DNA from: an uncultured Lachnospiraceae bacterium
GTDB lineage: Bacteria > Bacillota > Clostridia > Lachnospirales > Lachnospiraceae
Assembly: GCA_902463835.1 (NCBI GenBank)
Contig: CABQGZ010000241.1
Span: 1-5,785, forward strand
Direction of reading: 5' to 3'
Length of the DNA stretch: 5,785 nucleotides
Part shown: positions 1-5,785 of the stretch, in pieces
Position numbering within the stretch: the stretch's first letter is position 1
Layout: each line of letters opens with the position of its first letter
Translations under genes and position numbers: made by a program
The notes under the pieces: generated by a model
The model's input: only the letters and a program-made list of their open reading frames with translations
What the model was told of the DNA's origin: nothing
Database searches by the model: none

Positions 1-118
1 TACTCGGTTTGCTAAAGCCCATGTGCCGGGCAAGGTCAATGGAGCGGACCATGCCCTGTTTCCTTTGAAGAACCAACACGGCCTCTAAGTAATCCTCGCC
101 TGACGCATATAGTTTCAT
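1..118 (-). CDS. DtxR/MntR-family metal-dependent transcriptional regulator, N-terminal part (cut by window edge)
   Basis: Only the first 39 residues are visible; the gene runs off the left edge. The start MKLYASGEDYLEAVLVL followed by VRSIDLARHMGFSKPS matches the opening of DtxR/MntR winged-helix repressors. In that family a GEDYLE-type helix carries metal ligands, and the first part of the helix-turn-helix (here about residues 24-39) reads V-R-S-x-D-(I/L)-A. D9 and E12 align with MntR metal ligands D8 and E11 (from memory of the family). The protein should be a cytosolic, metal-activated repressor. The ATG at 118-116 follows an excellent ribosome site, AAGGAGG at 130-124, five bases upstream. 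It begins 19 bases after the stop of the preceding transporter gene, so it is probably the third gene of that operon, which makes it an obvious candidate autoregulator. The metal-selective C-terminal half is outside the window, so the choice between iron and manganese cannot be made. Confidence 0.9.
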   Translation of the reverse strand, partial: MKLYASGEDYLEAVLVLQRKQGMVRSIDLARHMGFSKPS

Positions 119-137
119 TGCCTCCTCCTTCCCACGG

Positions 138-1868
138 CTATTTTAGTTTCCATCCAATCGCTTTCTTGCGAATACCAATGAAATCTGCATAAATACCAGG
201 CTGCCTTATCAAATCCTCATGTTTGCCTGTCTGAACAATGTGACCACCAGACAACACGAAAATTTGATCTGCGTTTCTGACTGTTTTTAGCCGATGAGCT
301 ATCATAATAACCGTTTTATTCTTCGTCAGCTCTGAAATAGCGCCCATCAGAAGATTTTCATTCTCTGGATCAACACTTGATGTAGCTTCGTCTAAAATGA
401 TGATAGGAGCGTCTTTCAAGATTGCTCTGGCAATCGAAATCCGTTGTTTTTCACCGCCGGACAATGTAGCGCCTCCCTCACCAATAACGGTGTCGTAGCC
501 ATCAGGCAGACTCATAATAAAATCATGGCAGCACGCCTTTTGAGCTGCTTTTACAACTTCGTTATGGGAAGCCGCTGGATTGCCGAATTTGATATTATTT
601 TCTATGGTATCAGCAAAAAGATATACCTTCTGGAATACCTCACTGATATTGGTGAGCAGACTGTCCAGTGTGTAATCTCGAACATCTATACCGCCGATTG
701 TAATTTTTCCATCGTCAACATCCCAGAATCGAGCGATTAGGTTACAAAGCGTACTTTTTCCGGCACCGGACGGACCAACAATAGCCGTTACGGTTTTTTC
801 GGGAATAGAGAGGCTCACATGATCCAGAATCTTGTGTTCTCCATAGGAAAAAGAAACATCATCAAAAACAATATTATAATTTGGGGGATTGATAGGTTTA
901 CCATGTTCGTCCATAACGGGCGTGTTATCAATTTCGTTTACCTTGTCAATCGAAACATCCAGTAACCGCAGGAGAGAGGAAGTATTCCCCGCCGACTGAA
1001 GCTGACTAAAGAGCATAAATGATGCTACTGTCATAAGCAGGCAAATGGAAAGCGCCATCGTTCCATTCAGGTAAAAGTACAACCCCTCCACTATAACAAG
1101 AATACTTGTTCCGTAGAGAATGATTTGTTGCAGCATATTGTAAGGGACGAATGTACGCTCTAATTTCAGATTTTTATCCTTGCTGTCCAGAATTGCCTGT
1201 CTCATTTTGCTATTGGAATTTTGACCGAGATTAAAGGATTTTACAATCAGCATCCCTTGAACGTATTCCAGCACATTAGAAACGAGGGCCTCCTGGGCCT
1301 GCTGTCTTTGTGGCGAAACCGTTTCCGATTTTTTCTGTAACCGGCCGATGCACCATGTAAAAAGCAGAATCCCGCACAAAATCGTCAGTCCGATCCGCCA
1401 GTCGATACAGAGCATAACAATAGTAATAATCGCTGCATGGATATAGCCGCCTAATATGTTGGTTAGCACCATGGACGCATTATTTTCAATATCGCCCATA
1501 GTCGTAGTGACGACAGAAGTCAAATTCCCCAAATTGTGATCGTTGAAATACCCCATCGGCATATATTTCATGCGATCTCCAATATGAATCCGTTTCTCCG
1601 CGCACATAAAATATCCAATTTGCACCTTGCCGAAATCTGAAATGTAGCTGCAATAAATTTTAAGCAGCATACTTGCCAGGGTGATTCCAAATATCATCCA
1701 GATCATAGACGTAGTAAAACCGTCTGTTAAACCCGAAAAAACCATGGCTAATGCTCCAAAGGACATCATATCAAAAAGGGAGTGCAGGACAGAAAAAAGG
1801 ATAGCTTTTTTCATTGTCCCCTGCATTTTCCCTGAAAACTGATAAATCTTGCTTAATGTCTTTATCAT
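138..1868 (-). CDS. Exporter-fold ABC half-transporter (membrane domain + ATPase), second subunit of heterodimer; siderophore/metallophore transporter-like
   Basis: 576 residues from the preferred start. An N-terminal six-helix membrane domain (helices roughly 20-44, 54-74, 135-155, 158-176, 248-267, 271-289) precedes an ATPase domain from about 331. The ATPase has A-loop Y342, Walker A GPSGAGKST 365-373, Q-loop Q413, signature LSGGE 469-473, Walker B IIILDE 489-494 with catalytic E494, D-loop SSVD 497-500 and switch H525, so it looks fully active. EYVQGMLIVKSFN (201-213) is the usual conserved cytoplasmic-loop motif of the fold. The overall style, including the FWDV..G.I.IGG.DVR stretch after Walker A, recalls the IrtAB/YbtPQ group, which imports siderophores despite an exporter fold; this placement is by eye. 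The start is ATG 1868-1866, with AGGAGG at 1881-1876 seven bases upstream. A longer frame to 1916 has no such site and overlaps the upstream gene. It lies 11 bases after the partner's stop. A drug or peptide exporter is the main alternative. Confidence 0.9.
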   Translation of the reverse strand: MIKTLSKIYQFSGKMQGTMKKAILFSVLHSLFDMMSFGALAMVFSGLTDGFTTSMIWMIFGITLASMLLKIYCSYISDFGKVQIGYFMCAEKRIHIGDRMKYMPMGYFNDHNLGNLTSVVTTTMGDIENNASMVLTNILGGYIHAAIITIVMLCIDWRIGLTILCGILLFTWCIGRLQKKSETVSPQRQQAQEALVSNVLEYVQGMLIVKSFNLGQNSNSKMRQAILDSKDKNLKLERTFVPYNMLQQIILYGTSILVIVEGLYFYLNGTMALSICLLMTVASFMLFSQLQSAGNTSSLLRLLDVSIDKVNEIDNTPVMDEHGKPINPPNYNIVFDDVSFSYGEHKILDHVSLSIPEKTVTAIVGPSGAGKSTLCNLIARFWDVDDGKITIGGIDVRDYTLDSLLTNISEVFQKVYLFADTIENNIKFGNPAASHNEVVKAAQKACCHDFIMSLPDGYDTVIGEGGATLSGGEKQRISIARAILKDAPIIILDEATSSVDPENENLLMGAISELTKNKTVIMIAHRLKTVRNADQIFVLSGGHIVQTGKHEDLIRQPGIYADFIGIRKKAIGWKLK

Positions 1869-1875
1869 CTTCGCA

Positions 1876-1881
1876 CCTCCT
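1876..1881 (-). promoter_or_regulatory. Ribosome binding site overlapping the upstream stop codon
   Basis: AGGAGG sits seven bases before ATG 1868-1866, and its first two bases are the last two of the preceding TAG stop (1882-1880). Ribosomes finishing the first half-transporter are placed on the initiation site of the second. This decides the start of the second subunit against the earlier in-frame ATG at 1916-1914. Confidence 0.85.
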
Positions 1882-3619
1882 ACGCCACATCTTTTGTGTC
1901 CATGTGCGCTTTCCACATTTCCTGATAGAGCGTACAGGAAGTCAATAAGTTTTCATGTGTTCCTTCGTCAATAATCTGCCCATCTTTTATGACAACAATT
2001 TTATCTGCATCGGTAATCGTAGAAAGACGGTGCGCAATCATCAGAACGGTTTTCCCGGCAATCACTTTTGCCATTGCCTCTTGAATTAAGGCTTCATTCT
2101 CGGCGTCAATGTAAGCGGTTGCCTCGTCAAGAATAACAATCGGCGCATTTTTCAGTACAGCGCGGGCAATCGCAATTCTCTGGCGCTCACCGCCCGACAA
2201 GTGACCTCCTGCACCTCCGACAACTGTATGGAATCCATTTTCCAGATTCAGAATGAAATCATAGCAGCCACAATCTCTGGCAGCCTGATATACTTCTTCA
2301 TCCGTTGCGGATGGTTTTCCCATACGGATATTTTCTAAAACAGTTTCGTCAAAAAGATAGTTGTCCTGTGAAATATAAGCGATGTTATCCATAAGCTGTG
2401 ACAACGGAATTTTGCGAATATCTGTTCCGTCTAACTTGACAGTTCCGTTTGTTACATCCCAAAATCCCGCAATCAGCTTCGTAATGGTAGACTTGCCGCC
2501 GCCACTGGGACCGACAAAAGCGGTAATGCTGTTTTCTGGAATAGAAAGGTTGATATTTTTTAGCAACGGCTTTTCGCTTTCATACGAAAAGCTGACGTTT
2601 TCTAACACAATATTGGAAGAATGAATAGACACCGGCGTTTCCGGGCGATCCAGTTCTTTTTCATCCAATACGGCGCACAATTCCCCGACTACTGATTTCA
2701 TTTGAGAAATGCTGTCCGTAAAGTTCATGGCATTTAAAATTGGTGTGATAATACCCAATGACAGCACGATACAGGTAACAAATGCCGGAACGCTCAGGCT
2801 CCCGTTCCGGTACAGGACACAGCCAATAGGAAGAACACACACTAACACACTGGGCCAGATTGTAACAAGCATGGATTTGTAAAGCTGCACGCTTTTCATC
2901 CAGTTCACAGCATAGGCCGCATTATCTTCAACGGCATCTGAATATTTCTGGTAAGAATTAGCAGACTGATTAAACGCCTTAATGACTTCTATTCCGCCGA
3001 TATACTCAACCACAGTGCTGGTCATTTTACGCACGCGCATAATAAGACCCTGGAATTTTTCTTCATATCCATTTGCCATTCCCTTATAGCACAACATACC
3101 AATCGGCAGGGTAATCAATGCAGCCAGCGCCATTCTCCAATCCAAAAACAGTAGGTAAATCAGAATACAAATCGGAATACAGAGATTCGCTGTCAGCTCC
3201 GGTACTAAATGCGCAAGGGTCGTTTCCATTCCCTCCACACGATCTACCAAGACATTTTTTAATTCTCCCGATGGGGTGTTAATCATATAGCCCATCGGAA
3301 CCCTGGTAAGTTTATCTGCTAGTTTCAGGCGGATCTCCGCCAGAGTTGCGAAAGTGGCCGTATGGGAAACTAAAGTAGAGAAATTTGCAAAGCATACTTT
3401 CCCAAGGAAACCAATTCCCGCAATCAGACACCACTCCATATAGACGGACACAGATGTCTCTCCATCCATCAAGAGAATCACAATTTTTGAAACTGCAAAA
3501 AACGGCAGCAATCCGGCGGCAACACCCAGGATTGCCAAAATCACTGAAAGAACATATTCACCCTTATATGGAGCGGCAAGTTCCATCAGTCTGGACATGG
3601 GATTATCTTTCTTGTCCAT
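1880..3619 (-). CDS. Exporter-fold ABC half-transporter (membrane domain + ATPase), first subunit of heterodimer; siderophore/metallophore transporter-like
   Basis: 579 residues from the preferred start (MDKKDNPMSRLMELA). Six predicted membrane helices lie near 23-51, 64-81, 141-159, 163-180, 250-270 and 277-298. The ATPase domain begins at about 336, with A-loop Y346, Walker A GPSGGGKST 370-378, Q-loop Q418, signature LSGGE 474-478, Walker B IVILDE 494-499 with catalytic E499, and H-loop H530. The D-loop reads AYID, unlike the SSVD of its partner. EYIGGIEVIKAFN (205-217) is the conserved loop motif of this fold. It should pair with the next gene in the cytoplasmic membrane, both ATP sites appearing intact. 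The next gene starts 11 bases after its stop and its ribosome site overlaps that stop (TAGGAGG), which suggests coupled, stoichiometric translation. The first gene of its operon, it lies just downstream of the promoter and palindrome at 3644-3707. Metal-chelate transport is inferred from the adjoining DtxR-type gene and the nickel-type binding protein. Confidence 0.9.
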   Translation of the reverse strand: MDKKDNPMSRLMELAAPYKGEYVLSVILAILGVAAGLLPFFAVSKIVILLMDGETSVSVYMEWCLIAGIGFLGKVCFANFSTLVSHTATFATLAEIRLKLADKLTRVPMGYMINTPSGELKNVLVDRVEGMETTLAHLVPELTANLCIPICILIYLLFLDWRMALAALITLPIGMLCYKGMANGYEEKFQGLIMRVRKMTSTVVEYIGGIEVIKAFNQSANSYQKYSDAVEDNAAYAVNWMKSVQLYKSMLVTIWPSVLVCVLPIGCVLYRNGSLSVPAFVTCIVLSLGIITPILNAMNFTDSISQMKSVVGELCAVLDEKELDRPETPVSIHSSNIVLENVSFSYESEKPLLKNINLSIPENSITAFVGPSGGGKSTITKLIAGFWDVTNGTVKLDGTDIRKIPLSQLMDNIAYISQDNYLFDETVLENIRMGKPSATDEEVYQAARDCGCYDFILNLENGFHTVVGGAGGHLSGGERQRIAIARAVLKNAPIVILDEATAYIDAENEALIQEAMAKVIAGKTVLMIAHRLSTITDADKIVVIKDGQIIDEGTHENLLTSCTLYQEMWKAHMDTKDVA

Positions 3620-3629
3620 TTCACATACG

Positions 3630-3635
3630 CTCCTT
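3630..3635 (-). promoter_or_regulatory. Ribosome binding site that sets the start of the first half-transporter
   Basis: AAGGAG lies ten bases upstream of ATG 3619-3617. It sits inside the longer open frame that begins at ATG 3640-3638, and that earlier ATG has only a pyrimidine-rich sequence (CCTCTATTTTT) before it. The internal ATG is therefore the likelier start. The spacing is slightly long, so the seven-residue-longer form is not excluded. Confidence 0.7.
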
Positions 3636-3643
3636 TTCATAAA

Positions 3644-3681
3644 AATAGAGGTTGGTTAAACACTTCTAACCAACCTCTATT
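3644..3681. promoter_or_regulatory. Perfect 15-bp inverted repeat, candidate operator of the half-transporter operon
   Basis: The arm AATAGAGGTTGGTTA (3644-3658) and its exact complement (3667-3681) are separated by eight bases. The right arm overlaps three bases of the TATAAT box at 3684-3679 and covers the predicted transcription start near 3672, a typical repressor position. The inner GGTTGGTTA/TAACCAACC half-sites loosely recall DtxR/IdeR sites (TTAGGTTA/TAACCTAA), but the eight-base centre is not that of the classical 19-bp box. A DtxR-type repressor is encoded at the end of this operon. The minus-strand repeat is followed by a short T run (TTTTT, 3645-3641), so a weak terminator for upstream readthrough is the alternative. 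The stem is AT-rich (5 of 15 pairs G-C). The repeat is seen directly; the operator role is inferred. Confidence 0.65.
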
Positions 3682-3707
3682 ATATCTATTCGGCTATTTT
3701 CTGCCAC
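3679..3707 (-). promoter_or_regulatory. Sigma70/SigA-type promoter for the half-transporter and regulator operon
   Basis: Minus-strand GTGGCA (3707-3702, four of six matches to TTGACA, including the C and final A) is separated by 17 bases from a perfect TATAAT (3684-3679). Transcription should start near 3672, giving a leader of about 50 bases before ATG 3619. The site lies in the only sizeable gap of the window, directly upstream of the first half-transporter gene. Activity is inferred from consensus match and position. Confidence 0.65.
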
Positions 3708-3750
3708 TCTGATAGGGCGTTAAACCCTCCATTTAGACATTGGATTATAT

Positions 3751-5364
3751 TTATTCCGCAGGCTGTACGTTATCGATCTCAAAGAACTGTGGCACGCTGG
3801 AGAAAGTATATCCGGCGATTTTTGAGGAATTATATACAACCATATCCTTAGAATAGGAGATTGGAAGGTCAATCACATTGTCATTGGAAATATTCAGTGC
3901 AGTAGCAATCGCATCCTGAACCACTTCGGGATCAGCAGAGGTGGAAAACGCATCGACTGCATCCGAATAGCTCTGGAAATCATCAAGTGCCTGCAGAGAA
4001 ATAGCATGAGGATCGGCGCCAAGAGATTCCTGCAGGAACTTGTGCGGTTCCGTATAGGACCCTTCTGTATTCCAGGTTGTAATGTCATAATTACCGGCAA
4101 CACCTTCAGTCCACCATGTCATCTGATCCTGACCGGTAGTAGTTACATCAATACCAACCTCTGCAAGCTGGGTCTTAATCGCAAGAGCCATGTCCTGTGC
4201 AAGAGAAAGATCAGTCCAATAGGTGTAATTCAGGGAAAGCTGCTGTCCATCTTTTTCACGGATACCAGTGCTTTCATTCATCACCCATCCAGCTTCATCC
4301 AGAAGTGCATTTGCTTTATCCAGATCATAGCTCCATGTGCTGTTATAAGTAATGTCTGTGTAGGGCGCTCCGGGTGCAAACAGGCTGGTGGCCGGAGTTT
4401 CGTATCCATAGGTCAGGCCCTTGGTGATTTCTTCCTTATTGACAGCGTATGCAATCGCCTGGCGAACCTTAAGATCGCTCAAAATTTCGCTGGACGCATT
4501 CAGAACCAGGTTCCGGGTCAGGGTATTTCCATCATTGATTGCGCCCTCGATCCCATCCAGAGAAAGAGCCTGATTATAGTCATCATAGCTGAGAAGGTCA
4601 GCACCGTAAATCAGGTCAACCTCACCAGTCTGTAATGCCTGAAGTCTGGAAGATGCCTCCGGGATATACTTTATGACAACTTCATCATAGTAAGGAGCTT
4701 CGCCCCAATAGTTTTCATTTCTGACAAAACGGGTGCAGTCACCGGAAATCATTTCTTCGCGGATGTATGGACCAGTGCCGACAACATCTGTGAATGTCTG
4801 GAAGTTTTCAGCTTCAAACACATTCGGGGACATCATACCAGCAACATTCTGGAAGCAGAAGTCATTGATATAAGAGAAGCAAGGGGCAGCATAATGAACG
4901 GCCACCGTGTATTCGTCAACAACCTCTACGCTTTCAATGTTGTAAATGCCCTTGATACCGCTAAAATTAGGGTTGGAACGGTCAAAGTCCAGAATTTCCT
5001 TTACGCTTTCCGCATTAAAAGCGGCTCCATCTGTAAAAGCAACATCCTGACGGAGCTTAAAGGTAAGGACAGTATTTGTCTCATCCCATCCCCATTCCTC
5101 GGCCAGTTCGGGAACAATTTCCCCGTCCTCATAGGCGACTAAAGTCTCATAGACCAGGCCACAGGCAATATTGTTTTCCTTGTTCATGGTCAGTGTCGTA
5201 AGGCTGTCCAATTCCTTAGCCGTGACGATCGTCAGTACCTTCGCTTCGTTTTCACCGCCAGTCTGCGTCTGATCGGAGGTATCATTCTGACCACAGCCGA
5301 CCATAGACAGAAGCATACTCACGCCCAATGCAGCGGCGAGAAGTTTCTTGTAAATCTGTTTCAT
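3751..5364 (-). CDS. Family-5 extracellular solute-binding lipoprotein (nickel/peptide-type) of an ABC importer
   Basis: 537 residues. The N-terminus is a lipoprotein signal: basic MKQIYKK, a hydrophobic core, then SMVGC with C24 as the predicted lipidated residue, so the mature protein is anchored outside the membrane, followed by a polar linker (25-41). The body has family-5 landmarks: VYETLVAYEDGEIVPELAEEW (71-91), the DG..F.AE segment (112-119), GTGPY (196-200), RNENYWG (215-221), LQTGEVDLIYG (244-254) and VRQAIAYAVNKEEI (300-313). The C-terminal part, with NYDITTWNTEGSYTEPH (425-441), resembles the NikA/CntA branch (metal chelates) more than the classical OppA branch, but peptide binding is possible. 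Length is normal for the family. It starts one base after the ATPase stop (TAACATG), so it is the last gene of an importer operon whose permeases must lie beyond the right edge. AAAGGA (5380-5375) and AAGGA (5373-5369) precede the ATG. Base composition is visibly richer in GC than the half-transporter genes. Confidence 0.9.
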   Translation of the reverse strand: MKQIYKKLLAAALGVSMLLSMVGCGQNDTSDQTQTGGENEAKVLTIVTAKELDSLTTLTMNKENNIACGLVYETLVAYEDGEIVPELAEEWGWDETNTVLTFKLRQDVAFTDGAAFNAESVKEILDFDRSNPNFSGIKGIYNIESVEVVDEYTVAVHYAAPCFSYINDFCFQNVAGMMSPNVFEAENFQTFTDVVGTGPYIREEMISGDCTRFVRNENYWGEAPYYDEVVIKYIPEASSRLQALQTGEVDLIYGADLLSYDDYNQALSLDGIEGAINDGNTLTRNLVLNASSEILSDLKVRQAIAYAVNKEEITKGLTYGYETPATSLFAPGAPYTDITYNSTWSYDLDKANALLDEAGWVMNESTGIREKDGQQLSLNYTYWTDLSLAQDMALAIKTQLAEVGIDVTTTGQDQMTWWTEGVAGNYDITTWNTEGSYTEPHKFLQESLGADPHAISLQALDDFQSYSDAVDAFSTSADPEVVQDAIATALNISNDNVIDLPISYSKDMVVYNSSKIAGYTFSSVPQFFEIDNVQPAE

Positions 5365-5365
5365 G

Positions 5366-5785
5366 TTATCCTTGTCCTTTCTGGTTTGATAATTGATCTA
5401 TTAGATAGCCTTGCTCGGCGATCCGTCCCTCCCGCATGATGATAATCCGATTTGCAATACGCATTGCGTCCTTTCTGCTATGCGTAATGAAAATGCAGGA
5501 GCTGCCGGATAGCTTCACAAAGTTCTCTACTAAAGTAAGTACGGCATCCGCCGAAATCAGGTCAAGCCCGCTGGTCACTTCATCCATGATTAAGTAATCA
5601 GGTTCCACGGCAATCGCCCGAAGCAAAGAGAGACGCCTCTGTTCGCCGCCCGAAAGCTGACGGACAGGAGTTTCCAAAAGCCTATAATCCATGTGTACGG
5701 CATCCATCAAATCTAAAATATGTTTTTTTCTCTCAGCTCTTTTCTTATCAGTTAAGTTCACCAGTGCTTCTTCTACATTTGCGTA
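5366..5785 (-). CDS. Oligopeptide/nickel-type ABC importer ATPase, C-terminal part (cut by window edge)
   Basis: The last 139 residues are visible, and the frame stays open to the window edge; the Walker A end is missing. Reading from the edge, YANVEEAL is typical of the segment before the signature in NikD/NikE- and OppD/OppF-type ATPases. The signature LSGGE follows at visible residues 44-48, then Walker B YLIMDE 64-69 with the catalytic glutamate, the D-loop SGLD and the switch histidine at 102 (FITHSRKDA). The protein ends about 37 residues after that histidine, without the extended C-terminal domain of long OppD-type subunits, so it is closer to a short NikE-like partner. It would energise, from the cytosol, import of the ligand of the binding lipoprotein encoded one base downstream. 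The in-frame GTG at 5761-5759 is an internal valine, not a start, because conserved family sequence continues upstream of it. Confidence 0.88.
   Translation of the reverse strand, partial: YANVEEALVNLTDKKRAERKKHILDLMDAVHMDYRLLETPVRQLSGGEQRRLSLLRAIAVEPDYLIMDEVTSGLDLISADAVLTLVENFVKLSGSSCIFITHSRKDAMRIANRIIIMREGRIAEQGYLIDQLSNQKGQG

Larger units (their letters stand above)
3641..3750. other. Intergenic region between importer operon and half-transporter operon
   Basis: This is the only gap over 20 bases. It holds the promoter and the palindrome listed separately. The 40 bases after the lipoprotein stop (3750-3711) have only a four-pair AGGG/CCCT hairpin with no T run, so no dedicated strong terminator for the upstream operon is visible. 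Some readthrough into the transporter genes is possible. Confidence 0.6.

Noticed and set aside
444..740. Plus-strand frame of 98 codons opposite the ATPase domain of the second half-transporter
   Set aside because: Antisense shadow of a conserved ATPase domain, with no recognisable product.
2382..2624. Plus-strand frame of 80 codons opposite the first half-transporter
   Set aside because: It mirrors the Walker A region of the minus-strand gene and has no independent support.
3385..3642. Plus-strand frame of 85 codons opposite the start of the first half-transporter
   Set aside because: It overlaps a real membrane-domain coding region and its translation looks random, with no domain seen.
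3644..3681. Palindrome as a strong, purely intrinsic terminator
   Set aside because: The stem is AT-rich and the T run short on the minus strand and absent on the plus strand. Overlap with the -10 box and start point fits an operator better, though a weak terminating role is kept as an alternative.
3655..3725. Two direct copies of GTTAAAC (3655-3661 and 3719-3725)
   Set aside because: A seven-base match in an AT-rich gap is expected by chance, and the flanks do not extend it.
3744..3749. Second minus-strand TATAAT, directly after the lipoprotein stop codon
   Set aside because: At 17-bp spacing the upstream hexamer is TAACGT, which barely matches TTGACA, so the promoter at 3679-3707 is much better supported.
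4006..4635. Plus-strand open frame of 209 codons opposite the binding lipoprotein gene
   Set aside because: It lies entirely antisense to a well-supported gene with conserved domain motifs. Its translation is rich in Cys/Ile and shows no recognisable domain.
5759..5761. GTG as a start codon for the importer ATPase
   Set aside because: The frame stays open to the window edge with family-typical sequence (YANVEEAL) before it, and a protein beginning here would lack Walker A. The gene is simply cut by the edge.

Overview
The window is a gene-dense stretch in which every supported gene lies on the minus strand, so it reads right to left. It looks like a low-to-moderate GC Firmicute, probably a gut-type clostridium. 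The reasons are the strong AGGAGG-type ribosome sites, the tight gene packing, the composition and the lipoprotein style. This placement is inference; there is no rRNA or other taxonomic marker in the window.

Layout in the direction of transcription: (1) 5785-5366 is the C-terminal part of an ABC import ATPase of the oligopeptide/nickel type, cut by the window edge. (2) 5364-3751, starting one base after that stop, is a family-5 extracellular solute-binding lipoprotein, nickel/peptide-type. (3) 3750-3620 is a noncoding gap with a good sigma70-type promoter and a perfect 15-bp inverted repeat that overlaps its -10 box and predicted start point. (4) 3619-1880 and 1868-138 are two exporter-fold half-transporters, each with a membrane domain fused to an ATPase. 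They form a likely heterodimer with general features of the IrtAB/YbtPQ siderophore-transporter group. (5) 118-1 is the N-terminus of a DtxR/MntR-type metal-dependent repressor, cut by the left edge.

Taken together this reads as a metal or metallophore acquisition locus. A binding-protein-dependent importer lies upstream. Next to it is a second operon, under its own promoter, that encodes a heterodimeric transporter plus the metalloregulator likely to control it. The palindrome at 3644-3681 is the natural candidate operator. The substrate (nickel, iron, zinc, a metal chelate, or possibly a peptide) cannot be fixed from sequence alone. No RNA genes, mobile elements, CRISPR arrays or origins were seen, and no noncoding stretch exceeds 300 bases.
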